The notes: generated by a model not told the origin, from the sequence alone. 64,000 bases of DNA from Paratissierella sp033809995 (GCA_033809995.1 JAPXKQ010000006.1:15727-79726), one strand, 5' to 3'; shown: positions 1 to 8,605, numbered from the stretch's first letter. Numbers and translations are program-made.

Positions 1-834
1 AGTATTTTGTCTAAACTCCTTGGGAATAAAGTACGAATTATAAATACAAGACATATGTTATTCGAAAACTCCAAATCTGTTATTATGACTAATAAGTTCT
101 TTACTAAATTTAACGATTCACTTATAGCAGTTAGTTCTAGTGTAAAAGACCAATTGATTGAAGATGAAGGTATAAATAAAAATAAGGTTAAACTTATTTA
201 TACGGGAATTGATTTGGATGAATGGAACAAGTCCATCCCCCTTACCTTTAGGGATGAATTTAAAATCCCTAAGGATGAAATTTTGATTACAACAATTGCT
301 AGATTTTCTAAAGAAAAGGGACATGAATTTCTAATTGATTCCATCAAGTATTTTAAAGACTATATAAAAATGCAAAATCTTGATTTGCCATTCAAATTTG
401 TATTAGTTGGTGAAGGTGAGCTTCTTGATAATATCATTGACAAGGCAAAATCATTGCAAATTTCAAAGGATATTATATTTACTGGATATCGTAGGGACAT
501 AGAAAATATATTGAAAAGTTCTGATATTTTTGTATTACCCTCAAATAATGAAGCTTTTGGTTTATCCATTATAGAAGCTATGGCAGCTGGACTTCCAGTG
601 ATTACAACAGATAGTGGTGGGACAAGGGAAATAATTAATGAAAAACTCAATAATGGGATTCTTATAGAATATGGAGATAAACAAAAGTTGGCTGAAGGTT
701 TAGTATCATTAATTCAAGATACGAAATTGAAAGAACAATATATAACAAATGGATATATGGTTTTAAGGGAAAACTTTAATTTAGAAAAAACAATAGAAGA
801 AACCTACAATCTTTATAAAGGAAGGGATAGTTAA
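1..834 (+). CDS. GT4 glycosyltransferase (5' end outside window)
   Basis: Group-1 (GT4, GT-B fold) glycosyltransferase that moves a sugar from a nucleotide-sugar to a lipid-linked or polysaccharide acceptor at the cytoplasmic face. The visible 275+ residues hold the end of the N-terminal Rossmann domain and the whole C-terminal donor-binding domain. FVLVGEGELLDNI and the EAFGLSIIEAMAAGLPVI segment carry the E-x7-E signature of the family. GT4 enzymes usually have about 360-380 residues, and the frame stays open to base 1 (S-I before the TTG at 7), so the true start lies upstream of the window. The stop abuts the ATG of the next gene, which implies co-transcription with the DUF4330 and O-antigen ligase-like genes. 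The acceptor cannot be read from the sequence. Confidence 0.9.
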   Translation, partial: SILSKLLGNKVRIINTRHMLFENSKSVIMTNKFFTKFNDSLIAVSSSVKDQLIEDEGINKNKVKLIYTGIDLDEWNKSIPLTFRDEFKIPKDEILITTIARFSKEKGHEFLIDSIKYFKDYIKMQNLDLPFKFVLVGEGELLDNIIDKAKSLQISKDIIFTGYRRDIENILKSSDIFVLPSNNEAFGLSIIEAMAAGLPVITTDSGGTREIINEKLNNGILIEYGDKQKLAEGLVSLIQDTKLKEQYITNGYMVLRENFNLEKTIEETYNLYKGRDS

Positions 835-1323
835 ATGATTGATAAAAACGGAAAATTGTTTGGAAAAATAAGTATAATCGATATAGGAATTATTATCTTA
901 GTAATTATAGCAGGACTATTTATAGTAAAGAAACTTGGTATATTTATTCCTAAAGAAAATATTACAAACAATAATGATAAAATTAAAGTTGTATTCTATC
1001 AAGAAGAAGTAAATAGCTTTACCGCAAATAATGTAAAGTTAGAGGATCCTGCAACTGAAACACTTCTTAATATGAGTTTTGGAAATGTTGTAGATATTGA
1101 AATTGGTGATTCTGTTTCTTGGGGTGAAGATAAGGACGGAAGACAAGTTAAATCCACTAAAAATGGATTTTCTTCAGTTTTTATTACCATGGAGACCAAT
1201 GGAATACTCGGTCCTAATGGCATAAATATTGGTGGGTCTAATTATTATATTGGACAGTTTATAACTCTTAGAGTAGGTACTTCCATATTTTATGGTAGAA
1301 TCTATGACGCATCTAAGATTTAG
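835..1323 (+). CDS. DUF4330 membrane-anchored protein (copy 1)
   Basis: Protein of 162 residues that looks like DUF4330. It has a short cytoplasmic start (GKLFGKISIIDIG), one transmembrane helix at about residues 15-35, and an extracytoplasmic beta-rich domain. Biochemical function is unknown. Family members sit in polysaccharide-export and assembly clusters, as here between a glycosyltransferase and an O-antigen ligase-like protein. The ATG directly follows the stop of the preceding gene, with an AAGGAAGGG ribosome site inside that gene's end. The next gene is a diverged paralogue (shared G-x-V-x-E/D-I-x-x-GDS and SxYITME-type segments), so the pair is a local tandem duplication. Confidence 0.75.
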   Translation: MIDKNGKLFGKISIIDIGIIILVIIAGLFIVKKLGIFIPKENITNNNDKIKVVFYQEEVNSFTANNVKLEDPATETLLNMSFGNVVDIEIGDSVSWGEDKDGRQVKSTKNGFSSVFITMETNGILGPNGINIGGSNYYIGQFITLRVGTSIFYGRIYDASKI

Positions 1324-1334
1324 GAGGAATTAAG

Positions 1335-1808
1335 ATGAGAAAGAGAAAATTTACTTGGATAGATTTAATCATAGTTTTAGTTATTTTAGTTAGTGTAATT
1401 GGATTAAAAAATAAATTTGCAAAGGCAAATGTAGCAGCACCAACAGCTAGTAAAGAGAAAATCTTAATCACATTCTATATTGAAGAAACACCTGATTTTG
1501 TAATAGATGCTATAAATACAGGTGATCCAGTAAGAGAATCCATCCAAAACTCAGATTTTGGAAAGGTAGTAGAAATAAACCCTGGTGATTCTATTTATTG
1601 GGAGAGTAGGGAAGACGGTCAATTGGTTCCATCTAGTAGAGAAGGTTATTCATCACTTTATATCACAATGGAAGGAACAGGAATCATAAATAAAGGTGGC
1701 GTCTCCATAGATAAATCTGTTTACTATGTAGGTCAAACAATTTCTCTATACGCTGGAAATTCTATTCTTAAAGATGGAAGAATTTCAGAAATTAAAAAAG
1801 CAGAATAG
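1335..1808 (+). CDS. DUF4330 membrane-anchored protein (copy 2)
   Basis: Paralogue of the preceding gene: 157 residues with one N-terminal transmembrane helix (about residues 8-25) and an external domain of the same pattern (FGKVVEINPGDSIYW, SSLYITMEGTGI, YYVGQTISLYAG). The TAGGAGGAATTAAG site sits at good distance from the ATG. It lies 11 bases after copy 1 in the same operon. The role is unknown; the position suggests a scaffold or accessory function in surface polymer polymerisation or export. Confidence 0.75.
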   Translation: MRKRKFTWIDLIIVLVILVSVIGLKNKFAKANVAAPTASKEKILITFYIEETPDFVIDAINTGDPVRESIQNSDFGKVVEINPGDSIYWESREDGQLVPSSREGYSSLYITMEGTGIINKGGVSIDKSVYYVGQTISLYAGNSILKDGRISEIKKAE

Positions 1809-1818
1809 TGGTGAGATA

Positions 1819-3243
1819 ATGGTAGAATATATCAAAAGAACAGTAAAAAATAGTACATTCATAAATTATTTAAAAGGTCCAGATATATTCCAAAATCTAT
1901 GGATTAATAGCCTTATATTTAAGCTATTAAATATACTAGTTAATTTTCCTATAACATTTATAAGAAAAATTTATAACAAATGTGTAAATACATTTTCAAA
2001 TAGCTTATTCGTTAAAATTTTGGATTATTTATCTAAAAACTTTCATTATTTATTGGGTTTATATTTAATCATAAATATGATAATTCCAGACCATAGATGG
2101 TATAACAAATATGGTGTGATTCTTACACTTTTAATTTTTATGATGTTTTTATTTAAGGCTATTATAAGAAAAGACATAAATATTGATTTATCTTCAATAG
2201 ACTATATGCTAGTGATATTCTTCCTAAGTATATTTTTATCTGCAATAACATCACTATTTCCAAGAGATAGTCTAAATTATTTAATATATTATTTTATTAC
2301 CTTTTTAGCTATTGTTGTTATTGTGAGTTCTATAAATTCATATAAAGAATTGGATATTTTAGTTAAATTAATTGTCTTAGGAACATTTCTAACAGCTTTA
2401 TATGGCATTTATCAATGGAAAGTAGTTGGTATAGAAGTTAATCCTTCTTTAGTAGACTTGACAATTAACCAAGGAATGGAAGGTAGAGTATATTCTACAA
2501 TGGGTAATTCAAATGTATACGGTGAGTTATTGGTTTTAACGATGCCTTTTTTTGCACCTATTATATTAAACGAAAAATCATTATTCAAAAAAATATTTTG
2601 GGGGATTCTCTCCTTACCTGTATTGTTAATCCTCCTTAAGACTGGCTCCAGATCAGCTTGGGGTGCATTTGCAATAGCAGTATTTATATTTGTTTTCTTT
2701 TGGAACAAAAGATATATACCATATCTTATATTGTTGGGAATAATAGCTTTACCTTTCTTACCTTCATCCATATATAGAAGGATTATGACTATATTCAACC
2801 CCAATGATACATCACTAAAATATAGAAAACAAATTCTAGGACCTGCATTTGCTATGCTAAGAGACTATTGGCTTACAGGTGTTGGATTAGGCAGTCGAGT
2901 AGTAAATGTTATATATCAAAGGTATAAAAGCTTTGGGCTTACTACTGTGGCACATACTCATAATTTATATGTGCAAATCTGGTTAGAGGCTGGAATCACA
3001 GCAATTATATCCTTTATATTGCTGATTTTTAGACTTGTCAGAAATACATTTGTAGCAGCAAAAGATAAAAGTAATCCAAATATAAATAATATATTAATAG
3101 CTTCGTTGTCAGGTATACTTGGTCTGTGTGTAATGGGTTTTGTAGATCATGTGTGGTTTTATAATAGGTTGTTATTTATGTTTTGGATAAGTGTAGCTAT
3201 ATATCTTACCTCTTTAAAATTGCTAAAGCAGGAACATAATTAA
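1819..3243 (+). CDS. O-antigen ligase / Wzy-type polymerase family membrane protein
   Basis: Polytopic membrane protein of 475 residues with about ten to twelve hydrophobic helices and a large extracytoplasmic loop in the C-terminal half. This is the layout of the Wzy_C/O-antigen ligase family, which joins or polymerises lipid-linked glycans outside the membrane. Family-like segments are GSRSAWGAFAIAV, GVGLGSRVV and TVAHTHNLYVQIWLEAG, the last carrying the conserved H in the loop followed by N-x-x-x-Q. ATG 1819 is preferred because GTGGTGAG lies just upstream; an in-frame ATG at 1774 would overlap the previous gene and has no site. Specificity is unknown. Confidence 0.85.
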   Translation: MVEYIKRTVKNSTFINYLKGPDIFQNLWINSLIFKLLNILVNFPITFIRKIYNKCVNTFSNSLFVKILDYLSKNFHYLLGLYLIINMIIPDHRWYNKYGVILTLLIFMMFLFKAIIRKDINIDLSSIDYMLVIFFLSIFLSAITSLFPRDSLNYLIYYFITFLAIVVIVSSINSYKELDILVKLIVLGTFLTALYGIYQWKVVGIEVNPSLVDLTINQGMEGRVYSTMGNSNVYGELLVLTMPFFAPIILNEKSLFKKIFWGILSLPVLLILLKTGSRSAWGAFAIAVFIFVFFWNKRYIPYLILLGIIALPFLPSSIYRRIMTIFNPNDTSLKYRKQILGPAFAMLRDYWLTGVGLGSRVVNVIYQRYKSFGLTTVAHTHNLYVQIWLEAGITAIISFILLIFRLVRNTFVAAKDKSNPNINNILIASLSGILGLCVMGFVDHVWFYNRLLFMFWISVAIYLTSLKLLKQEHN

Positions 3244-3329
3244 TGATTTTTAAATATTATTATGATATATTATTAATATAATGATTGTCTACAATCATCG
3301 ACCAAATATATGTTATTGGAGGACAAGCA

Positions 3330-4031
3330 TTGAAAAAAAATACAAAACTCTATTTGTTTTTATCCTTTTTAATAAGCTATATAAGTTTTGGTATTATTGT
3401 TTTTTCCAAAATTATTTTTAACGAAATATTCAAAAGTCCACTATATTTTTCACTCTTTATATTAGGGTGTCTTGGACCTTTTATCTCTACCATTATTGTA
3501 AAAGGAATAAATAAAGATGAATTAAAATTCGTTAAATCTAAGTCTATGATTTTAATTCCTATTTTTTTAATAGCTCATTATGGATTTAATATACTATTAA
3601 AAAATGTTTATAGATATGGTAGTTTATTAGACTTTTTTAAGTTTCTTCCTATAATGTTGATACTATTTGGCTTACAAGAAATAGGTTGGAGAGGCATCGT
3701 ACAACCAGCCTTTGAAAAGGAAAAAGGTTTTATAAAATCCTGTATTATAACAGGGATATTCTGGGGCATATGGTTTTTACCATTGATTTTTATTCCACAA
3801 TTCATTGTGCTACCACAATTTTACACTCAGTTTGTAGCATATTTAGTAGGAATAGGTATATTACTATCTTCCCTTTATAAATCCAGTAAAAACATTTTAA
3901 ATTGCATTATATTATCTAGTTTGATATTTGCACTTGCTCCTGTAATAGTATTAAAACAAGGCTTTATGTTAATAGGAATAGCAGTTATAGATGCAATATT
4001 TGCTGGAACCCTAAAAGATAAGAAATTTTAA
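3330..4031 (+). CDS. CPBP-family membrane protein, catalytic residues degenerate
   Basis: Integral membrane protein of about 233 residues resembling the CPBP (CAAX protease/bacteriocin-processing, Abi) intramembrane protease family. The motif 1 region reads LQEIGWRGIVQP, so one Glu and the Arg remain. Motif 2, usually FWxIWHLP, reads FWGIWFLPL with the His replaced by Phe, and no motif 3 His is visible near ILNCIILSS. It may be a pseudoenzyme, or a relative with another role. TTG 3330 is chosen as start because TTGGAGGA sits seven bases upstream; an upstream TTG at 3285 lacks a site. The gene ends at a bidirectional terminator. Confidence 0.7.
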   Translation: MKKNTKLYLFLSFLISYISFGIIVFSKIIFNEIFKSPLYFSLFILGCLGPFISTIIVKGINKDELKFVKSKSMILIPIFLIAHYGFNILLKNVYRYGSLLDFFKFLPIMLILFGLQEIGWRGIVQPAFEKEKGFIKSCIITGIFWGIWFLPLIFIPQFIVLPQFYTQFVAYLVGIGILLSSLYKSSKNILNCIILSSLIFALAPVIVLKQGFMLIGIAVIDAIFAGTLKDKKF

Positions 4032-4038
4032 AAACTAT

Positions 4039-4084
4039 AAAATGCACTTAATCATTAATATTTTAATGTTAAGTGCATTTTTCT
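4039..4084. terminator. Bidirectional intrinsic terminator
   Basis: The inverted repeat AAAATGCACTTAA / TTAAGTGCATTTT has a 17-base loop and runs of A on the left and T on the right. It lies between the convergent ends of the CPBP-like gene and the GntR regulator and can stop transcription from both sides. Confidence 0.85.
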
Positions 4085-4091
4085 TTGAATT

Positions 4092-4787
4092 TTAATCTTC
4101 AATTTTTTCATCACTTTTTTGTTCTCTTTGCTTTAACACCTTTTTGAATATCTCTTCAGCAACAGCGTAGTGTTCTTCAGTTAACTGCATAGCTAACCTA
4201 TATTCTTTATTTCTATAGGCATCTATTATTTGCCTATGCATCTTTATACTATTTTCTTGAATCTGGGATGTTTCAGGATTGTAAAAATTTCTAACTAGCA
4301 TTTCATGAAGAACATTGTACTCCTTAAATAATTTTTTAAGTCTTGAATTGTTTGAATAATCTATAAAGGTCTTATGAAACTTATAATCATAATCATAATA
4401 TCTATCAGTACCTATATACTTCTCCTGCAAAGCTAAAAACTTTTCCAATTTTTCACTTACTTCCTCTATATCAGCTTTTTTAAATGATAAATTAATACCT
4501 GTTTTTACGATTGAAAGAAGAATTTCATTTACCTCGAGGAAAAAATCGTAATCAAAGTCAACAACTGTTGCTCCAGTCTTATCAATAGATGTAACAAGCC
4601 CATCTTGATTTAATCGATTGATAGCATCTCTTATAGGAGATGAGCTGACCCCAAATCTTTTTTGTAATGATCTATTAACAAGTTTTGAACCAAAAGGAAT
4701 TTCACTTTTTAAAATTTCCATTTTTAAAACATCATAAATCTGATCGCTTAAGGTTTTTTTATTTATCTCCACTCCACTAACTCCCAT
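4092..4787 (-). CDS. GntR-family (FCD subfamily) transcriptional regulator
   Basis: Repressor-type regulator. The N-terminal winged helix-turn-helix (roughly residues 10-75) includes SDQIYDVLKMEILKSEI and GVSSSPIRDAINRLNQDGLV. An all-helical FCD effector domain follows, with likely metal ligands in DYKFHKTF (Asp, His), KMHRQIIDAY (His) and TEEHY (His). It lies directly downstream of the tyrosine transporter and tpl on the same strand, and a perfect palindrome stands in the tpl leader, so it probably controls tyrosine breakdown. The effector (tyrosine, phenol or another acid) is inferred only. Start: the reading frame opens earlier, but a TATAAT-like -10 near 4821-4826 places the transcript start after that; ATG 4787 or GTG 4772 (with GGGAG upstream) are both possible. 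Confidence 0.85.
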   Translation of the reverse strand: MGVSGVEINKKTLSDQIYDVLKMEILKSEIPFGSKLVNRSLQKRFGVSSSPIRDAINRLNQDGLVTSIDKTGATVVDFDYDFFLEVNEILLSIVKTGINLSFKKADIEEVSEKLEKFLALQEKYIGTDRYYDYDYKFHKTFIDYSNNSRLKKLFKEYNVLHEMLVRNFYNPETSQIQENSIKMHRQIIDAYRNKEYRLAMQLTEEHYAVAEEIFKKVLKQREQKSDEKIED

Positions 4788-4845
4788 CAATATTTGTGTT
4801 GTATAATCCAATATTCTATTATTATACCATGTTTTGTGAAATTTA

Positions 4846-4877
4846 AAAGAGGTAGAGTAATACTCCACCTCTTTTCT
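4846..4877 (-). terminator. Terminator after the tyrosine transporter gene
   Basis: Near-perfect inverted repeat AAAAGAGGTAGAGTA / TACTCCACCTCTTTT, read on the minus strand just after the stop of the transporter gene and followed by a T-rich stretch. It separates the transporter transcript from the regulator, which has its own -10-like element. Confidence 0.75.
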
Positions 4878-4891
4878 TAATCTCTAAAGTT

Positions 4892-6223
4892 CTAGAATGC
4901 AATTCCCTTAGCCAATGCGATTATACAAAGGATTGCTGCAAATGGTACGTAAACATATCTACCTATATTGTACCATAAGTCACCATATTTCTTTTTAGAT
5001 CCCATATTGATTTCATTAAGCAAATCGTCTTTTTTCATTATCCAGAACCAAGATATAGCTCCTATGGTTGCTCCTATTGGGATTATATAAATGGATACTA
5101 AATCCATCCAAGGACCCCATTTAAATATAGGTTCCATATTTACACCTATACCAAAGCACACTACAGCTAATATTACTAACATTGGAGTACGTTTTAATTT
5201 TGGGAATTTGTACATTAATGATTCTCCAACTACTTCAAACATATTTTGAAGTGAAGAAACTCCACCAAATACTACGGCTGTAAATAATATTATAGCAAAT
5301 AATCTTCCAAATGGCATATTTTGAAGTATTGTAGGTAATGTTACAAATAGTAATCCTGGACCTGCTCCAACGTCTACATTATAAGCAAAACAAGCTGGTA
5401 TAATAACCAATGCTGCAACTAATGCTGCAATTGTATCAAATATAGCTGTATTTTTTGCACCATCTACTATGTCTTCATTATCAGAAAGATAGGCGCCATA
5501 TACTATCATACCACTTCCAGTTACTGATAGTGAGAAAAACGCTTGCCCCATTGCCCAAATCCAAACCATTGGGTCTGCTAACATTTCCCACCTTGGCGTA
5601 AACATAAATTTATATCCTTCTACTGCGCCAGGTAAAAATGCAACACGAATAGCAAGAATTATAAATAGTCCAAAGAATAATGGCATCATAACTTTATTAG
5701 TTTTTTCGATACTATCTGCTCCTAATGTTAAAGTAAGTAGAGTTCCTACTACTACTATTAAGTGATATGGTATTACAGAGTAGTCTACTAAAGCAAAAGA
5801 TTCAAACCATGGACCTGGATCAACAGTCATAAGGCTACCTGTAACTGATTGAGTCCAACCTTTTAGTACATAAGATATAATAACTGCATAACCCAATGCT
5901 ATACACATAGAACCTGCCAATGGAAGCCAACCTATGTATTTACCTATACCTGGTTTTCCACCTGATGCCCAAGCATTTTCATAAGCTCCAACTGTACCTG
6001 TTTTTGCTCTACGACCAATGGCATATTCGGCAGAAAGACCTACATAACTAAAAATAACTACAAAGATTAGATACGCTACTAAAAATGCCCCTCCACCATT
6101 ACTTCCCATTTTGTAAGGGAATCCCCAAACGTTTGCCATACCTACAGCAGAACCTACACAAGCCAGAATGAATCCCCATTTGGATCCAAACTTGTTAGTA
6201 CTTTGTACATTTTTCGTCTCCAT
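4892..6223 (-). CDS. Sodium-dependent amino-acid transporter (NSS/SNF family, Tyt1-like)
   Basis: Na+-coupled importer of the neurotransmitter:sodium symporter family, 443 residues with about eleven helices, close in length to the Fusobacterium tyrosine transporter Tyt1. The unwound TM1 signature is present (ACVGSAVGMANVWGFPYKMG, the NSS Na1/substrate site), as are GGGAFLVAYL in TM2, the SLSVTGSGMIVYGAYLS stretch in TM6 and VFGGVSSLQNMFE in TM8. It lies downstream of tyrosine phenol-lyase in the same direction, so tyrosine is the likely substrate; this is inference from context. ATG 6223 is preceded by GAGGT. A strong hairpin lies between it and tpl. Confidence 0.9.
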   Translation of the reverse strand: METKNVQSTNKFGSKWGFILACVGSAVGMANVWGFPYKMGSNGGGAFLVAYLIFVVIFSYVGLSAEYAIGRRAKTGTVGAYENAWASGGKPGIGKYIGWLPLAGSMCIALGYAVIISYVLKGWTQSVTGSLMTVDPGPWFESFALVDYSVIPYHLIVVVGTLLTLTLGADSIEKTNKVMMPLFFGLFIILAIRVAFLPGAVEGYKFMFTPRWEMLADPMVWIWAMGQAFFSLSVTGSGMIVYGAYLSDNEDIVDGAKNTAIFDTIAALVAALVIIPACFAYNVDVGAGPGLLFVTLPTILQNMPFGRLFAIILFTAVVFGGVSSLQNMFEVVGESLMYKFPKLKRTPMLVILAVVCFGIGVNMEPIFKWGPWMDLVSIYIIPIGATIGAISWFWIMKKDDLLNEINMGSKKKYGDLWYNIGRYVYVPFAAILCIIALAKGIAF

Positions 6224-6280
6224 ATTTACCTCCTCATTTAATTTTTAATTATAGCCGCATCTTCTTTTATTTTATATTTA

Positions 6281-6315
6281 CTCTATATTCCCGGGAAAAG
6301 CCCGGGAATATAGAG
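6281..6315. other. Perfect 15-bp GC-rich hairpin between tpl and the transporter
   Basis: CTCTATATTCCCGGG, a five-base loop AAAAG, and the exact reverse complement. The core CCCGGG is very GC-rich for this genome. On the minus strand no T-run follows, so it is not a standard intrinsic terminator. It could be a processing or stabilising stem that sets the tpl-to-transporter ratio, or a partial terminator. Confidence 0.7.
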
Positions 6316-6342
6316 AATATAACATTGAAATAATGATTTTAA

Positions 6343-7734
6343 TTAATCTGCATAATCAAATTTTGCAGTAAAGAATCTTAATTGAGCTGGCTCATAAACA
6401 AATTTAAGTGGTCTTATATCTTCTTTATGTTTGTATAAGTTTATTACTGATTCAGCTACAACGTCCATATGTTTGTAAGTATAAACTCTTCTAGGAATAG
6501 TCAATCTAACTGTTTCTAGCTTTGGTTTATGGTTTTCTCCAGTTTTCACATCTCTACCTGCTGATACTATACCACGTTCCATTGATCTAACACCAGAGTC
6601 AATGTAAAGTGAAGCAGCTAGTGATTGGGCTGGGAATTGTTCTTGTGTTAGATGTGGACAGAATCTTCTTGCATCTAGGAATACAGCATGTCCGCCAACT
6701 GGTTCAATTATTGGAACTCCAGCTTCCATTAGTCTGTCTCCAAGATATCTAACTTGTTTAATTCTGTGTTCAATATATTCAAATTGCATTGCTTCTCTAA
6801 ATCCGATAGCTATAGCTTGCATATCTCTACCAGTCATTCCACCATATGATGGCATTCCTTCATATACTACTACTATTTCTTTAGCTTTTCCGAATAATTC
6901 ATCGTCATTAATAGCTAGGAATCCACCGATATTTACGATACCATCTTTTTTACCTGACATAGTAGCTCCATCGGAGTAACTGAACATTTCATGTACTATT
7001 TCTTTTATTGTCTTGTCTTGATATCCTTCTTCTTGTTCTTTGATAAAATAAGCATTTTCTACACATCTTGTAGCATCATAGAATACTTTGATTCCATGTT
7101 TTGCTGTAATTTCTCTTACTGCTTTCATATTTGCCATTGATACAGGTTGTCCACCTGCAAGGTTTACAGTAACTGCTAAACAAATGTAAGCTATGTTTTC
7201 TGCACCCTTTTCATCAATTAATTTTTGAAGTTTATTTAAGTCGATATCACCCTTGAATGGAACATTTAGTCCTGCATCATGTGCTTCGTCTCTAATAATA
7301 TCTACAAAAATACCTCCATTTTTTTCTTGATGATATCTTGTAGTTGTAAAATACATATTTCCTGCAACGTATTGTCCTGGTTTAATAGCAATACTTGATA
7401 GAATGTTTTCAGCACCACGCCCTTGGTGAGTAGGTACTACGTGATTAAATCCGAATAATTCTTTAATTGTTGACTCTAAGAAAAGCCAGTTTCTACTTCC
7501 TGCATAAGCTTCGTCACCAATCATCATTCCTGCCCATTGAGCGTCACTCATAGCATTTGTACCTGAGTCTGTAAGTAAATCTATATATACATCTTCTGAT
7601 CTTAGATTGAATGTATTATATCCTGCCTCCTTTGCTGCTGCTTCACGTTCAGCTCTAGAAATCATCTTTACAGGCTCAACACTTTTAATTTTGAAAGGTT
7701 CTGCTGGGTACTTCTTTAAATTCATAAAATCCAT
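6343..7734 (-). CDS. tpl: Tyrosine phenol-lyase
   Basis: PLP enzyme of 463 residues that splits L-tyrosine into phenol, pyruvate and ammonia in the cytoplasm. The sequence follows the Citrobacter enzyme nearly throughout with a six-residue N-terminal offset. The PLP lysine is K263 in MSGKKDG. Two residues that separate tyrosine phenol-lyase from tryptophanase are of the TPL kind: T130 in MYFTTTRYHQ (Asp in tryptophanase) and R387 in GVRSMERG. The C-terminus ends in RFFTAKFDYAD, the TPL substrate-capping tail. ATG 7734 has AAAGGAGGAGTAACA in front. It is the first gene of the unit with the transporter and lies behind a clear promoter and a perfect palindrome. The pyruvate can be fermented and the electrons disposed of by the hydrogenase. 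Confidence 0.97.
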   Translation of the reverse strand: MDFMNLKKYPAEPFKIKSVEPVKMISRAEREAAAKEAGYNTFNLRSEDVYIDLLTDSGTNAMSDAQWAGMMIGDEAYAGSRNWLFLESTIKELFGFNHVVPTHQGRGAENILSSIAIKPGQYVAGNMYFTTTRYHQEKNGGIFVDIIRDEAHDAGLNVPFKGDIDLNKLQKLIDEKGAENIAYICLAVTVNLAGGQPVSMANMKAVREITAKHGIKVFYDATRCVENAYFIKEQEEGYQDKTIKEIVHEMFSYSDGATMSGKKDGIVNIGGFLAINDDELFGKAKEIVVVYEGMPSYGGMTGRDMQAIAIGFREAMQFEYIEHRIKQVRYLGDRLMEAGVPIIEPVGGHAVFLDARRFCPHLTQEQFPAQSLAASLYIDSGVRSMERGIVSAGRDVKTGENHKPKLETVRLTIPRRVYTYKHMDVVAESVINLYKHKEDIRPLKFVYEPAQLRFFTAKFDYAD

Positions 7735-7780
7735 TGTTACTCCTCCTTTTATTTATATAGAATAGATGTTTTAAATTATT

Positions 7781-7800
7781 ATGTATGATGCATCATACAT
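7781..7800. promoter_or_regulatory. Perfect 20-bp palindrome, candidate operator of tpl
   Basis: ATGTATGATGCATCATACAT equals its own reverse complement. It lies about 8 to 27 bases downstream of the predicted tpl transcription start and before the ribosome site. A bound dimer there would block transcription, as expected for the nearby GntR/FCD protein. The pairing with that regulator is inferred. Confidence 0.7.
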
Positions 7801-7814
7801 CATCGACCATCTTC

Positions 7815-7843
7815 ATTCTATAACATTGAGGAATATTTGTCAA
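7815..7843 (-). promoter_or_regulatory. Promoter of tpl (TTGACA-17-TAGAAT)
   Basis: On the minus strand TTGACA (7838-7843) is followed after exactly 17 bases by TAGAAT (7815-7820), a near-consensus sigma-A promoter. The predicted start is near 7808, giving a leader of about 75 bases that contains the 7781-7800 palindrome. Confidence 0.8.
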
Positions 7844-7972
7844 TAGGAAAACGATATTTATTTATCAAATTTACCGATTATTTTTTCTCCAAGACTAAAT
7901 TTATTTTATCACATTGTGGCAATAAAGTCATTTCCTTTTATAGTTAATTTATCTGGGCTGTTTTACTTGCAT

Positions 7973-8029
7973 AAAAAAACCTCTTCAAACAATATATTTG
8001 ATATAAATATATCATTCTTAGAGGTTCTT
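7973..8029 (-). terminator. Terminator of the PrcB-like gene
   Basis: On the minus strand, just after the stop of the 8033-8470 gene, AACCTCT pairs with AGAGGTT across an AT-rich inner stem (ATATATTT / AAATATAT), followed by seven T. Confidence 0.75.
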
Positions 8030-8032
8030 AAA

Positions 8033-8470
8033 CTAATCTACATATTCTATGTCTAAATGTATTGCCTGGGGCATTGCTTTTAAATTTGTTTTCACCACAA
8101 TAACCGGGTATTCATATTCTTGGGTTACTATTTCGTTAGGATTTGGGTCTATAAATTTTGCATATACAATTAAATCAAACTTATCTTCACCATAAGGCTC
8201 CTTAACAATTTTATCTATATCAACAAAATACCCCTTTGATTTTTTCTCTCCTCTTGTTACTATTACAAAGATTTCATCTTTAAATTTGAAAGTTAAAGCT
8301 CTTTCTTCCATTATATATTTTGGGAGTGCTTCCCTAATCTCTGCTGGTAGTTCTTCCATATCCAATGTTTTAAAACTAACTGTGCCATCTTTTCCTTTAA
8401 GCACTTTTGGAACAATTAATGCACCTAGTATTATTATAAGTACTATTCCAAATATCAAATACTTTCTCAC
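8033..8470 (-). CDS. Membrane-anchored protein with PrcB_C-like domain
   Basis: Protein of 145 residues with an N-terminal uncleaved anchor or signal (residues 4-22, very hydrophobic) and an external domain. The stretch VIVTRGEKKSKGYFVDIDKI resembles the PrcB_C protease-complex domain, where G-x-K-x-T/S-x-G-Y is typical, and it ends with the usual alternating beta pattern (YPVIVVKTN). The role is unknown; similar domains appear in secreted Clostridia proteins. It has its own terminator and lies between the tpl promoter and transketolase. ATG 8470 has GGGGGGATAT upstream. Confidence 0.55.
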   Translation of the reverse strand: MRKYLIFGIVLIIILGALIVPKVLKGKDGTVSFKTLDMEELPAEIREALPKYIMEERALTFKFKDEIFVIVTRGEKKSKGYFVDIDKIVKEPYGEDKFDLIVYAKFIDPNPNEIVTQEYEYPVIVVKTNLKAMPQAIHLDIEYVD

Positions 8471-8605
8471 ATATATCCCCCCTATCTAATCTTAGTAATA
8501 TTTATTCATAGACAAGGGATTATATGCAAAAAGCCTCTAGATAAAATGGGGGCGGGGATGGAAAACCAAATAGGGAAGGTATGGAACCCTTTCCCTATAG
8601 TATTT

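Noticed and set aside
6343..7734. Tryptophanase instead of tyrosine phenol-lyase
   Set aside because: T130 (FTTTR) and R387 (SMERG) are the residues of tyrosine phenol-lyase; tryptophanase has Asp and a non-Arg residue there.
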